Assembly (NCBI GenBank): GCA_025449115.1
Contig: JAHLKC010000016.1
Coordinates: 354,231 to 418,230, forward strand
Reading direction: 5' to 3'
Source: Chytridium lagenaria
Lineage: Eukaryota > Chytridiomycota > Chytridiomycetes > Chytridiales > Chytridiaceae
Length of the DNA: 64,000 nucleotides
Shown: positions 48,124-59,602 of the stretch, piece after piece
Layout: the number at the start of each line of letters is the position of its first letter
Position numbering within the stretch: the first letter of the stretch is position 1
Program-made: the position numbers and the translations under genes
Notes under the pieces: model-generated
Told to the model about the DNA's origin: nothing
What the model saw: the letters and a program-made list of their open reading frames with translations, nothing else
The model's database searches: none

Positions 48124-50857
48124 CTACCGTTCCCCAACCTCCCAAACCACGACACCCCCATCATAACACCCTGTCACAATAACCCTCCCCACCCCCGCCA
48201 CACACAAAACCGCACTCCTCGCCTCACTCGTCACAAGCGTCCGTCGCAAAACCCCTCCCTCCTCCCTCCCACGTCGATCCCAAACTCTCACACGCCCATC
48301 CCACGATCCAGCCACAACGATCCCCGTCACGGGATCCGCATGAACACAGGTGATCCAATCGGATAACGATGAAAACGTGCCAGTTGACGTGGAGGGGAAG
48401 GAGGGAGTAGGTTGGATTTCAAAGCCTCGAAGATTTCCATCTTTGTAACCGCATATAACGTCAATACCACGTTCATCTTCATCTAAGCTTGCGCACAGAA
48501 TTCCCGGTACGGTCGCCACACTCCCCACCATCGTCTCCTTCCTCAAATCCCAAACCGAAACGCTTCCAAAGGCGCACGTTTCGACGATTCTTTCACCAAC
48601 GACTTTGACCGTCGTGATGTTTGCCGCGGGTTTCGGGAGCGTGGCGATAGGGGTTCCCGCTGTATCCCAGACGCGGATGGTGTTTTTCCAGGCGGCTGCA
48701 ACACGAGTGGCGGTAAGGTCTAGACAGGTGATGCTGGAGATATCATGTGGGGAGGTGGAGGTTGGCCAGAGTGTGCGGAGGCGGGTGCCTTTGGAAAGGG
48801 AGTAGAGGGTGATGCTGCCGATGTTTGTGGTAGTGCAGCGACCACCGGTTGCGAGGATGTCGTTGGAGTATTTAAGACATTCGATTGGACCTTAGAGAAT
48901 GAATGATAATTGGTAAGGATGATGGTAAAAGTTGACGAAATTTGAAGGTAGGCATACCTGTTCCCTCTATGGTCCGAACTAGCTCCAATTGAAGCTCACC
49001 ATTTCCCGTGATGATAAGTTCTTCATCGTCTATAGCCCGCGCCTTCCTTGCTTCCCCCTTTCCCTTCCCCGAACTCAACGTACCTTCATCAAACACATCA
49101 GCCGGCGATGAAGCTCCATCAATTCCATCCATCCCCCGTCCCCCCTCCAACCCTTCCAAAACTGCGCGATCTGCCAACTCATAGATGGTAAATCCATCTT
49201 CATCCACCTCCCCATGTTCCCCACCGCCCCACATCATCCCCTCCCCTTCCCCCGTCGACCCCCCACACCATCTCGGATCCACGTCCATCTCAACGTCTTT
49301 AGGCGATACGGCCACGATACGCCATATCCTTATAAACATATCCCAACCACCCGTGATGACGCGGCCGGTATTGTCAGCTTGAATGCAAGTGACTCCGTGA
49401 GTGTGCGCAGCGGTATGTCGCCGGTAACGTTGACGACCGCGAAGCCAGGCGGTACGATGATGTTCAGTCATAACGTAAACGCGTTTCCAGGATAACCATC
49501 GGGGAGTTGGGAGGCGTAAGAGCAGTACATCGTCGAGGGGTGGGTAGAACACGTCCTGCGGTGTCCAAATATGTGGGAGTGATGCGTCGTCAACGATGAC
49601 GCCATCTAAAGTTGCTTGACGGATTACTTTTGAGCAGGGTATGGAGGATCTTTCGCAGATGCGTTTCCAGAGGAGACTGTCTGTTGCGGAGGTTGCGAGG
49701 ATTTTGCAGGTAGCCATGATACGGCAAAGGTCTATAGGAGAGAGGTACGTGAATACCGACTCCCAAAGCTCTTTCGGGATCAGTGTAGACCAGCATGGGC
49801 GTGGAGTTTGATGCCGGGAAGTGGTGTGCCTCCGTGGCGCAGTGCGGCCGTAGAATGATGAAGTGGAAATACGCGGGTTGGTGGTTTTGAAACGTTTTTC
49901 TGCAGTTTTAGGGGCGTCTGGAAGCATGTGGAGGTAGAAGGGTCGGAGAGTGGGTTCCCCATGTTTGCGGATGGTAGGGATGGTGGAGGGTAGGGGGTCT
50001 GTGTCTGAACGGTCACGCCGGGAAGGGCCAGAGCGGGATCGTGTTGAGCGTTTGGAGAAGTCATAAGGGTGGACAGTGGGGGTGGAATGGGTTGTGGAGG
50101 TGGTGGAGCGGTGGTCACGGGTGTGGTGGTGGGAAGAAGAATGGTGTGCTGAGGCATGATTGGAGAGGGATGATGTATCAGCTGTGCGTCCTGACTCTGT
50201 TGCGTCCATATGGGAGAGACCATCATCGAAAGCAAATGTTCCGTCAGCGCGGAGTCTGAAGGGAAAGTCTGAGGGAAGGGGCTCATTTGACTGTAGTCGG
50301 TGTTCCCTAGGAGGCTTTGAAGTCTGAGGATCGGCGTCAAGATGCAACCTCTTAAAACGAGAGGAAAAAGGTTCGCAAGGGTTTTGATGTTCAAGCTCAC
50401 TCTCTGAATCTCCACTAGACACTTCCCTTGGGGGCGTCATTGGAACACTGCCGAACCATCTAAGCCCAGTGTGATTGTCGGCATGGTGATCAACATCAGT
50501 TTGTGAGTAGCCATCGTCCATCAAAGCCGCGATGGATGCCTTCCCATGTAGTCTATTTCTCCTCATTGTGCTAGAGGTAGTGTATGACGATGATGAAGAA
50601 GAGGAGAGGGAGCACCGTTCCATCTCGTGGCCCAGGTCATCGAACGAAGGTGAATCGTCTGGGTGGTGACCGTCGTCGTCATCCATGCTCAAAATATCAA
50701 AACCCAGATGATCAGTATCATCTTGATCAGGCTCTCTAGGTGATAGTGGTGACCATGGAGGAGGATGGTGGTGATGAACGTCGTGATGCCCCTCCATTGA
50801 CACCAGCTTGGGCCTCTTTCGTTGAACCTCCATCGATTCCCACAGTGACAAGTACAA
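48124..50857 (-). CDS. F-box/WD40 protein (SCF ubiquitin ligase substrate adaptor)
   Basis: Two exons (50857-48958, 48890-48124) with one 67-nt intron give an unbroken frame of 888 residues; ATG 50833 (MEVQRKRPK) is a possible alternative start. Residues 1 to about 365 are His/Ser/Asp-rich and probably disordered. The F-box is at about 367-410: STLIPKELWESVFTYLSPID, then LCRIMATCKILATSA. WD40 repeats follow: AHTHGVTCIQADNTGRVITG-GWDMFIRIW; a long acidic Gly-rich insert; PIECLKYSNDILATGG; ITCLDLTATRVAAAWKNTIR-VWD; VVGERIVETCAFGSVSVWDL; VICGYKDGNLRGFEI; WITCVHADPVTGIVVAGSWD-GRVRVWD; and a final VIVTGCYDGGVVVWEVGER. The F-box would bind Skp1 and the propeller a phosphodegron. It is unrelated in detail to the tandem F-box genes at 1-2965. 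Confidence 0.88.
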
Positions 50858-51216
50858 ATTTTGTGTTTTCTTTGTTTTGAGTTGATGGTCAACGAAAAAA
50901 GAACAAAGATGGTAAAGGCACTATTATTATAAAATCAAATGAGATGGAGGACTAATAGGTAAAAGCGCTGAAAGGTAATGACGCAAAACAACGTTGTAAT
51001 AAAGGCCAAAAGAAGGAATCGAGAACACCGAAATTCACAAAGATAAAAAAAAAAAAACCTCAAAGGGGACATGCCAAAATTGAGCACGGATAAAGCATTG
51101 AACTACAAGAAAGGCTTCAAAGCATCAAACTCCAGAATTCGTTACCCGAAAATGAAGGTCTCGAACAGTAGCATTAAATGAGCTTAAGGAAGATGATCAT
51201 CGTGGCTTTAATATCC
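50858..51216. other. Intergenic region
   Basis: Promoter of the F-box/WD40 gene and 3' flank of the Yop1-like gene. A run of 12 A lies at 51047-51058. No other features were seen. Confidence 0.4.
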
Positions 51217-52033
51217 TTAAACCTTGTAAGGCGTCGCCTCGCTCGATTCCCTAGAGTGGTGAGCCGTGCTGGGGCTGGGTGTGATCGAGTTGCCGGCGTT
51301 TAGGCCGTCGTACTATTAAAAAGGCAACCACTTAGTATATAACTCTGGTCTAAATGCGATAAAACAGCCTTACGTTGATTAAGAGAGGTCTGACAGCGCT
51401 CCTATAGACGGTAAGAGCACCCTGGCGGGAGAAGAGCCAGTAGAGAACGACAACCTTGGAAGTAAAGTAGAGGGGAAAGTAACGAAGGATACGCTCAGAA
51501 AATTGGTCCAAAATCGAGTAAAAGCCGAAGACGGACCCTAATTATTTTTTTTGTAAAAAAAGGAACAATAAACAGTTAGATCATTATTGATAAAGCATTG
51601 TCTAATTGCAAACACAACTCAAGAAAAACTTACAGTAAGTCAACCATCTCTCATCATCATCAGGTTTAGGTCTCTCAATCGCTCTTAAAGAAGCATACCC
51701 AGGGTAGATGATCCCAAAGAGGTTAGCCACCAGCGGCGCATTCATACGGGTGGCCCTCCTGAGAGCGTATACGGCAGCAAGGATAGCAGCAATGGCAAAG
51801 CTGACTGGCGGAATTCCGGTGGACTTTCGAATAGAGAGAAGGACGGGGAACGTGTGGGTGTAAGCTTCAAGTTTGCGAAGCCTCGGAAGTAGGTGAGTCT
51901 TGATCAATTCGAGAAGCGGCTTAATTTGAGGGACGGCAGACTCTGCGGCGGTAAGGTTCGCTTCGACGAGGGTGGTGGCGGGCAGGGGTGTAGTGGATGC
52001 TTCGACAGCAGGGACAGGTTGAGTTTCCGTCAT
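51217..52033 (-). CDS. YOP1: Yop1/REEP family ER membrane-shaping protein (TB2/DP1/HVA22)
   Basis: ATG 52033; exons 52033-51634, 51537-51374 and 51312-51217 give 219 residues in one frame. An N-terminal Pro/Thr/Ala segment is followed by RLRKLEAYTHTFPVLLSIRK and STGIPPVSFAIAAILAAVYA. The family core is NLFGIIYPGYASLRAIERPK, then DDDERWLTYWSVFGFYSILD, QFSERILRYFPLYFTSKVVV and LYWLFSRQGALTVYRSAVRP. The C-terminus is Ser-rich. These proteins form hairpins that curve the ER membrane into tubules. Length and order match fungal Yop1, with a slightly longer N-terminus. Confidence 0.92.
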
Positions 52034-52415
52034 TGTAAGTGTAATCGGCTAAGAGTGTGTAGTCTGGTTGGTGGAAAGGGTTGATGCTGTTTTGGTGGTG
52101 AATGAATGAGTTATAAGTGATCGTCAAGAGTACACAAAGTGGACTCAGGAATGAAGGCTCAACAAACAATTCTTTTTCTTTTTCGAGGCGCTATTATTTG
52201 TTGGTGGGTGTGGTCAAAGGGCACTATTTAATACATAGTAGATTGTTTGTGTAACTATTGTACTTTACAGGATTTTATTTTATTTTTGGGTGAGTATTTC
52301 TTATGAAGTCCGTCAATAATGATGATGTGGAGCATTAAATAATATTTACAGGTACGTACAAGTACAGCGTGCGCGAGCATATTCGTGAATACACAGATAC
52401 AGAAAATACAATATG
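52034..52415. other. Intergenic region
   Basis: Short AT-rich spacer between the Yop1-like gene and the membrane-protein gene, both on the minus strand. Nothing else was seen. Confidence 0.4.
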
Positions 52416-53968
52416 TTATACTTCACTGCTTCCTTCACATGCCTCATTCTCCAAAGTCTTTTCAGATGCTGTCCTGGCCTTTGCGTTCTCCACCGTCTTT
52501 ATCAGCGTCATGTCGTAAGTCATAATATATGAAAGAACCTGATAAATTAGTCAGCGTAAAGATCCTCCTGCTACATAGGTAGTCGGAAAAAAAATATGAA
52601 AAATGGGAGCATCGCTTACAATAAATTGAAATGCGGATGCCATAATGTAAACGGAACGGTCAAGACGGTTAAACGCGGTGATCACCCCAACAGTGAGATT
52701 GATGAGGAGAACTTAAACAAAAAGCATCAGCATATGCTATAGATAAAACTTCAAAGAAAAAACTCACCTAAGAGAGACCGTGAGAGATTCCAGTTTTTGT
52801 AGATTCCAAAAAAAAGAATTCCCCCAACGGCCTTTTCAGCCTCGTTCATAATCATATAATTTCGTATGCTTGCATAGATATCGCAAAGAACATCAGACAT
52901 AAGATACCACCAACCCGTAAAGACATTCGCATAGAATACGCAATTGTCAAACGTCTTAGGTGGTGCTGTTCGGCTTGTAGAGAGAAAAAGATCGGTTACA
53001 GCTGCATGCATTAAAGAATGAACGTTCGGGCCATACCGTTTGTTAGAAAACTAGATTTGGATGCGCAAACGTTTCAAAGAGAACAAGAAACCGATGAACG
53101 TCAAATGAAACGCCAATAACCAAACAACAGAGGACATACTCGCAGCAAGTCGGTTCGCAAACAACACACCCACAACAACTTTATCAACAAAGGTGTTGGG
53201 CGTCAGCGTCAACACTCGAAGCAGAAGCAAAACATCAATAGATATCTATAAATGTGCAGTAAACTTGGATGAGTAAAGCTGCTTCCACTCGCAAGTTCTA
53301 CGAAGTAAGAAGCTCACCAAAAAGACATGCCCAAATACATTTCCTGATAGTCCTAATGCCCAGCAATGTTGACCGACAGGGAAGAAGAACACTGCAAAGA
53401 CAACGGCATAAACAACCAATGCGCTATTCATCACAACCTACACATAACCTTGTCAGCATCATCAAAAGTGAGAGCTTGAATGAGATAACAACATCAACAT
53501 CAGGAGACTGCGGAGCATCAACATCAACATCATGCCCATATCGTATCCGCATCAAAGCTAAGATGAAACCCACCAAAGTAAATCCAATGTCCAGCAACCC
53601 ACCTTGAATACATCCAAATTCTTCCGAAACGCAACAACCAAGTAGACCGAGAAGACAAGATTTTGAATTCCAGCCATCAGCAGTCCACCTTGAGAGACCA
53701 ACGTCGCCCCCTCGTTGAGGTTTATCATGAAATTGTAGGGTGACATGTAGCTTATTTGTTGTCGAGCTCTTGAATTGTATTTTGCTTGTTCGTAATGTTT
53801 ATAGGTCCAAATCTGGATCTTGCTCAGCCCCCGAGACATATAAAATCGGCGTCGAGCTTTTAAGGCCCTACTAAACACGCTTTCACACAGAGCACAGAAC
53901 AAGCATTTTTTTAAATTTGGTAAAAGACTAAAGGAAGTCATTGCTTCTACTAGATTATAACATTCCAA
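52416..53968 (-). CDS. Multi-pass membrane protein of unrecognised family
   Basis: Several exons can be chained on the minus strand. Exon 1 has SPYNFMINLNEGATLVSQGG, then LLMAGIQNLVFSVYLVVAFR. Further exons have ALVVYAVVFAVFFFPVGQHC, LSGNVFGHVFL, ISIDVLLLLRVLTLTPNTFV, MSSVVWLLAFHLTFIGFLFS, TFDNCVFYANVFTGWWYLMS, and VLLINLTVGVITAFNRLDRS followed by VYIMASAFQFI. A last exon begins VLSYIMTYDMTLIKTVENAK and ends at 52416-52418. About six or seven hydrophobic segments separated by short loops are consistent with a seven-helix or transporter-like topology. Introns are GT-AG and 50-90 nt. I do not recognise the family. The start (ATG 53968 or 53938) and some exon borders are provisional. Confidence 0.5.
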
Positions 53969-55217
53969 AAGTAATCATAATAAATATGATGAACTTTTTG
54001 AAATAAATAATATATAAAGGACAATAATAATCCATAATGTTCAGACTACACTGTTCACGATGAAATAACATGTAGTTTTAAATCTAGTCGGCATCAGTAA
54101 GTTCACAAGATCCTTCAAAAGTAAACCTTTATTTGAACAGGAAAGCTCCTTCACAAGATAAAATCATGTGAAAGTACAATAAAAAACCAACGTACAAAAA
54201 TATATTCGGCGAATGCTCCCAGTCAAAAAGGCTAAACCTACTAGTCATTTGTTTATCATCAGAGCTACAGTAGGGGTCGAAAGATCCATACTTATGTAGT
54301 TAACACGTCCAAAGATATCATTCTGCTTATATGTACTGTTTCAGATGATCTATTAATAACAAATTGTTCCTATCCCACTCACCAGAGCTAAGGACGGCAC
54401 TTGGTCGAAGATGGGAATGAATAGTGGATAGGTGTAGAGCAACGCGTCCCGCCAGCGGGGGCGTGTGAGAGCGGCAGGTAACGAAGACAATGGAGAAGTA
54501 CAGAGGAAACAAGAAGAAGAAACAGAAGCAAGCCCATTTCACACTCAGCCTTAGGATTTGACCATATAAGCCGGGCAGCAATCCGTGCGAAAGTAGAAGG
54601 TGAGAGAACAGAAGAGAAAGAGAGAGAGGAGAAAGGTTAGTCGGTCCAATTGTCGGACTATCGAGTGCTCCAGGCTGTGAAGGTTAGTAGCGCGTCCCGA
54701 TCATAAAAAGAAACATATGAAAAGGAGGGCTAAGGATTCAATAGGAAGAAAGACCTACTAAGGGTTACTAACGAAAGAAGACTAAACAGAAAAAAGAAGG
54801 AAAAAAGGGTATGCTACGGGGGTCCTCAGGTTTAACCTCCCAGAGGGATCCAGAAATTCGTGGGCAGCATGGAGGATGGGAGTACTGAGTTCCGCACCTG
54901 ACGCGGCGTCAGCGGTCATCTGCTCAAGTTCAAGCTCCCCCATTGCTGACTGTGAAATCTTGGCAGGGGAAAAGGTCAAAGAGGTGTGAGAGGATCCAGT
55001 CAATGGCTGCGACGATGGCTTGATCTGGGGGCGGTTCTATAACTACGGAGACGAGGTGGACAGGGGATTGTTAAAAAAGTTGAAAAAGTCCGGCGCATCT
55101 ACAGTACCTTGCAGAAGTTCACGAAGCACGGCGATGGTGTCTGATTTGGAACCGAGAATTAGAAGAGAAGCAAGGTCAAAATCAAACAAAGCACTTGAAA
55201 TGAGAACAACGTAAACA
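53969..55217. other. Unassigned region before the retrotransposon nest
   Basis: AT-rich to about 54300. A segment near 54206-54245 resembles the insertion in tandem unit A. Minus-strand frames at 54782-55003 and 55043-55231 look partly protein-like (SQSAMGELELEQMTADAASG; LGSKSDTIAVLRELLQGTVD) but no family is recognised and they are not in one frame. They may be a remnant gene or transposon tail. Confidence 0.3.
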
Positions 55218-55512
55218 GTAGGTGAAATCACATCCTTACAAGGAAATCACTTGTGCAGGTATGTGGCACATGTAACAGCCTCTCCCAATAAGTTGTCGTG
55301 GATACTCGCATTGCTAAACATGCTTTTAGCCTTCTTGATAAGCGACCACTTCCTCCTCTCCGCAACACCGTTCCGCTGAGGCGTGTAGGGCAAAGTGAAC
55401 GTGAGCTTGATGCCTTCCTCCAGACACCATTCCGTCAGCTTATTGTTCTTAACTTCCCGCCATTGTCTGCAACAATCTCCAGAAGATGCGGCTTCTCTTG
55501 AAGTTGTTTCAT
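55218..55512 (-). mobile_element. Ty1/copia integrase fragment
   Basis: A minus-strand piece of copia integrase matching the element at 63550-63835: EKPHLLEIVAD, then LEEGIKLTFTLPYTPQRNGV and AERRKWSLIKKAKS, ending GEAVTCATYLHK with a trace of CKDVISP. One indel near the DNGG motif shifts the frame. It is cut on the left at about 55218 and on the right by an LTR at 55513. Dead fragment. Confidence 0.85.
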
Positions 55513-56466
55513 CTCCTGTGAGATTATTGAATAACTTCACCAAGAGGCATGAATGCGTTGCTTATATAGACGTCGTGCCCATATCCTTATTTCCTTGTTC
55601 CCGTTCCATTCTTTTCCCTCTTTAGGTTTTTCATAGTTTTTCCCCATAGATACGAAAGAGTTTTTATAGAAGAAAGGGCGGTCGATGTGGTATGCCAACT
55701 TATGACATGCTACTACGTTGGTCGAGATGCCTGTTGTTGTTATTTGATTCCCCTTTATGTATTGTTTTATTATTTGTAGAAAGTTGAATAAATTTACGTG
55801 CACCTCTGTAGTCCTGGATTGATCTTACATATACATCCAGGCATGGCTGCCCTTGGGCCATGCTTTCTTCATTCTTCTGTTATTCAATATTGTGTTATTT
55901 AGTTGTACCTGCAGGCGCTTGGGGATTACACCGCTGAGGGAGACTACACCTTGAACCAAGACACTTGAGTCTAAGAAGGCCTGAGCCCTGGATGGACGCC
56001 TTTGTGGCATGATTCCTTCAAAGGTTTGGGCAGTATAACCACCTCTGTTCTTTTCTTGATTGCAATGACTGGCTATCTAGTTGCCTGTGAGTGGGAGTGC
56101 GGCATGAGCAGGGCCTTAGGTAGAAGAGATCAGATGAGAACATGTTAAAACGGCTTATTGCAGCAATTACGAGGCCTTGTACACTACTAGGAGCGGGATG
56201 GACTCCCTCCTTGATGATCCTTCCACTCTGGCGCGTTGGATCTCCGCCTGAGTACCTTTTTCCTTCCTTTTTCCTTCCTTTCTTTCATTTAGATTAGTTT
56301 TAGAGCAGAACCACAGCAACTTAAATCCCCGCTGTCACTAAAGGCAGAATAGCTTGACTCTTGATCTAGGAGTAATTCCTAGACTCTAGTCTCGTCACCT
56401 TTTATGTGGTTCTCTACCTCTGTATGCGGGGGCTTAGCAGAGGGGGCCATAGAGAGAACTTCACAC
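55513..56466 (-). mobile_element. Full-length solo LTR (TGTGAAG family)
   Basis: On the minus strand it runs TGTGAAGTTCTCTCTATGGC to AATAATCTCACA, 954 nt. It is the uninterrupted relative of the LTR at 45313-47119 (inverted) and includes the common middle block (GAGATCCAACGCGCCAGAGT, CTAAGGCCCTGCTCATGCCG). It sits between an integrase fragment and a partial LTR of another family. No matching target duplication is obvious, so recombination may have altered the flanks. Confidence 0.85.
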
Positions 56467-56698
56467 CAATCACAAACAGGTAGAGTTACAATTAAACTGG
56501 CATAAAGAAAATCAACCAATCAAAGAAAGTAAATCAAAGTGGAAATTTCAAATGAGTCCAGAAAGTACAGTAGGAGTCCAGCGAGCGCATATTATGCGTA
56601 ATTCCCAGAACACTCTAGTGTTGCGCACGATGCTGCAGACTAGTGGTGCAAGTGATCCTGACACGTCCTTGTGAGTCAAGTGAGTGAATCCCAACATT
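56467..56698 (-). mobile_element. Partial LTR (TGTTGGG family) after a polypurine tract
   Basis: On the minus strand, a purine-rich AAAGCAGGAGAA (56699-56710, the likely PPT) precedes TGTTGGGATTCACTCACTTG. The LTR then matches the one at 59603-59765 and 61371-61455, including CTCTACCTGTTTGTGATTGG at its cut end. This identifies it as the 3' LTR of a dead minus-strand copia element whose RNase H lies just upstream. It stops at 56467 where the other LTR begins. Confidence 0.75.
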
Positions 56699-56749
56699 CT
56701 CCTGCTTTTGTTAGTCTTCACTCACCACTTCTCTGGCTCCCCCATCTCT

Positions 56750-57990
56750 AAACCGTCTTCATTGATGACTTCATCCCAACGCGTTCACAACACCTCTCCA
56801 GGTCCCTACGGGCCAGCCCTTTGGTAAGCATGTCTCCAGGCTGTTCCTTGGTTCCAATGTGCTCCATCTGAAGCAAACGCTTGGCAATGTGAGTTTCCCT
56901 CTTTGGCCCTCCATGGTTCAAGCACCATGGAGAGAGAAATCACTTCACGCCATGCTCATTCTTGGACGTTCTCCAAGTCTGCAGGTAGCTACAACTCCTC
57001 TTTTGCTGAGGCAAGGAATTTGTTTGCTGTACAGCTTAACTGTTCCCAACAAGTTCTACTATGATAAAAAAGGGAAAAACAACGAAAAACGATAACAAAA
57101 GAACCTAGGTCGGGGATCACACATACCTAGGTGGAAAGTGCTCGAGGAGAGAGTCCATCCACGCTCCTAGGAGTTTACTAAGCCTTAAAATCGCCGCAGT
57201 AAGCCATTTTAACATATTCTACTCTGATCTCATCTACCTAGGGCCCTGCTCATGTCGCTCTCCCACTCACAGGCAACTAGATAGCCTGTCATAGCCATCA
57301 AGAATAGAACAGAAGTGGTTATACTACCCAAACCTTCAAAGGAATCATGCACAGAGGCGTCTATCCAGGGCTCAAGCATTCTTAGACTCATGTCTTGGTT
57401 CCGGGTGTAGTCTCCCCACTGGTAAAACTTATAACAACAATATTGAATATTCAAACAGAAAGGGGTAGCACTGGCCCAAAGGCGTCCAGGCCTGGTGTGT
57501 GCAATGGGCTAGTCCACGTCTTCAGAGGGTTAACGTAAATCTATTCAACTTTCTTCTTCCGTATTATAAACACCAAAAACACACATAAACAAAACAACTA
57601 TCAACATAAGGGAACAGCAAAAAAATACATCTCGACCACGCGCATGGACGCAGTGGCAGCCGTTTATAATAAAAACCTCCAACTAATTCATATGCGGAAA
57701 AGTATAGGAAAACAACAGAACGGGGGATAAAGGAAGCATAAACTAAGCACAACGACTATAATAAATATGACGCATTTATGCCTCTTGATGAGGTTATATA
57801 ATAACTTCACAGCAACACGAGCTCTAACCACGTGGAATCAAAGATCCACCCATTGTGTCCTCCAGCTGATGATGGGGTTCTTTCCAATGGCCTCTGCTGC
57901 CATGTTGTTACACCAAAGTGTTGGCAGATCGTCGAAGGAGTATTCTATTTCCTCCAGTAGCTGTAGGGGTTAACGGGGCTCTTGTCATAA
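56750..57990 (-). mobile_element. Copia RNase H domain split by an inserted LTR
   Basis: Minus-strand RNase H in two pieces. The first, 57990-57813, has DDLPTLWCNNMAAEAIGKNP, then IISWRTQWVDL, a stop, and FHVVR. The second, about 56900-56750, has ETHIAKRLLQMEHIGTKEQP, then GDMLTKGLARRDLERCC, ending with a stop. Together they make the end of a copia pol protein. The gap holds an LTR of the TGTGAAG family. Confidence 0.75.
57060..57812 (+). mobile_element. Diverged LTR (TGTGAAG family) inside the RNase H domain
   Basis: Plus orientation; shared blocks are GAGAGTCCATCC, GGCCCTGCTCATG, CACTCACAGGCAACTAGATA and GGTGTAGTCTCCCC. It ends GATGAGGTTATATAATAACT-TCACA at 57812. The 5' ~250 nt of the LTR are missing or unrecognisable, so the left border is approximate. 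Confidence 0.7.
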
Positions 57991-58390
57991 CACAGAATCT
58001 GTAATAAAGTGATAATGACAAATGTAAACTGGTGACGAGGTCTCAAGAGGTGATTACTGAATAATACTGATGACAACTAACTTTTCATTATTCAAAGCTT
58101 CCAAAACACCACAGGTAACTATGAGGGTGGCATTCCAAGCTAACAAGGTCTCATGACCGTTCATCCTTCATTGTCACAAACAAACATGTAAAGTAACTTA
58201 ATCAATTAAAGTGCGGCGATTAACGTGCGGGGATAAACACTGACCAAATGGTATGAGCAGCAAAATGAATAATAAGTATAAAATCAGAAATTGAGGCAGG
58301 AAACAGTGCAGGGGCATTCATAAACTTAGTGAAATAAAGAATGCGGGTAGGTAAAACAAATTAGAAAGATGAAACCCAACATTCTCCCTG
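57991..58390. other. Retrotransposon-derived spacer
   Basis: No reading frame. The right end (CCCAACATTCTCCC just before 58391) is, read on the minus strand, a polypurine tract followed by the TGTTGGG LTR start, so a further minus-strand LTR probably extends leftward here. It is not resolved further. Confidence 0.35.
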
Positions 58391-58802
58391 TTGGAAATTA
58401 GTGAGGTTCCGTTGCCGCCTTCAAAGCCGACGGACTCCTGGGATACCAACCTTGGAGACAAACCAAATATAGACTCAAGTTACACAAGTACATATATTTA
58501 CGAAGTTATATAATTGTCGTACTAATTGATTCGACTTTGTCCCCTTCAACTCAACCCCTTCATCCGTCTACTCAGAAATGCCAAAGTGGCGGTACGCTTC
58601 CCTTGAAGCAGCCCGCAGCAACTTTGAAGGAAACAGCGCTGGTGCATAAAAGGAGCACTCGCCTCCCTCTCCACACCTTACCTTCTTGCACACAAAGCGC
58701 TTTTCCTCTAGCTAACACAACATTTTAAACTACACAAAACTGCTTAATAAACCACTCTTTATTCACACTTTTGGTGCAAACAAAACTTCCTTCGTGTTTT
58801 CA
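58391..58802 (+). mobile_element. Probable LTR of a third copia family
   Basis: It starts TGTTGGAAATTAGTGAGG and ends CGTGTTTTCACA (TG...CA). A TATA-like GCATAAAAGGAGCACTCGCC (about 58645) sits where an LTR promoter would be, and a gag start follows 130 nt downstream. No second copy is in the window, so the LTR call is inferred from position and ends. Confidence 0.55.
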
Positions 58803-58934
58803 CAGATTCGCAGTCAAGGCACACCGATCGTGTAAGTGAACCACCCCTCTCTCCTTCCACTCTTCGTATTCGCACTCGCTTTCCCTCACTCGACGTACTG
58901 CACAACCTCCAACCTGAGATCTCCTCGCGTCACC

Positions 58935-59199
58935 ATGTCGTCCGACAAATCGTTCAAGAACATTGGCATTGTCCAACTCAACAACTCCTCTGACTGGCCA
59001 GCTTTCATAAACGGAGTCAAGAATTGGGTTGCCCGTCAGACTCCTGGCTTCAAAGGCGTGTTCACCAACGAATACTACGATAGCAAGCATGAGGACTACG
59101 ACAAGAGAATGAGAAACTCGGCCAAAGTTGTCCAAGCAATCTTCAGCCATGTCTCGACAGACATCCTCAACTACTTTAACAATCCCAATCTTAGCGCGT
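58935..59199 (+). mobile_element. Copia gag N-terminal fragment
   Basis: ATG 58935 opens MSSDKSFKNIGIVQLNNSSD, then WPAFINGVKNWVARQTPGFK, the usual start of copia gag (a short leader then the 'W...F...V.NW' region). It reads AKVVQAIFSHVSTDILNYFN and stops at 59197-59199 after only 87 residues, at a junction with inverted pol sequence. Fragment only. Confidence 0.65.
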
Positions 59200-59602
59200 A
59201 ATTCTCCAAACTGAGTTCGTGGCAATGCTTTAGTAAAGAAATCTGCAGGTTGTAACTTCATCTTAAGTAATCAAGGCATATTTATTCGCGTTCACTCTGT
59301 CTCTGATGACGTGAAATATCCTGTCCACATGGCGAGGGCTCTGTGAAATGATCGCTGTGCTGGCAAGCGCGTTGGCGGTAGTGTTGTCGCCATAAATAAC
59401 GGGGGGGTCGTTAAACAAATATCCCAGCTCCCCCAAAAGTTGACTAACCCAAATCATATGGTAGGACGCCTCACTCAGCGACACGTATTCTGCCTCAGCT
59501 GTTGACTGAGCCGTCGTTGCCTGTTTCTTGGTTCCCCACACAACAGCTCCCCCATTAAGTGTGATCACAGATCCACTGGTTGACTTCATGTCCGCTGGTT
59601 CA
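59180..59602 (-). mobile_element. Copia RNase H fragment, inverted relative to the gag next to it
   Basis: Minus-strand DMKSTSGSVITLNGGAVVWG, TKKQATTAQSTAEAEYVSLS, YGDNTTANALASTAIISQSP and HVDRIFHVIRDRVNANKY, then after one frame change MKLQPADFFTKALPRTQFGE-LRAKIG. These are the standard copia RNase H motifs (STAEAEY, DN, H-VD--FH, Q-AD-FTK). The start of this fragment (59602) abuts the LTR of the plus-strand element, so that element inserted into this one. Confidence 0.88.

Noticed and set aside
54782..55231. Minus-strand frames considered as a real gene or copia continuation
   Set aside because: The frames do not join, the copia match ends at about 55218, and no family motif is visible, so no gene was called.
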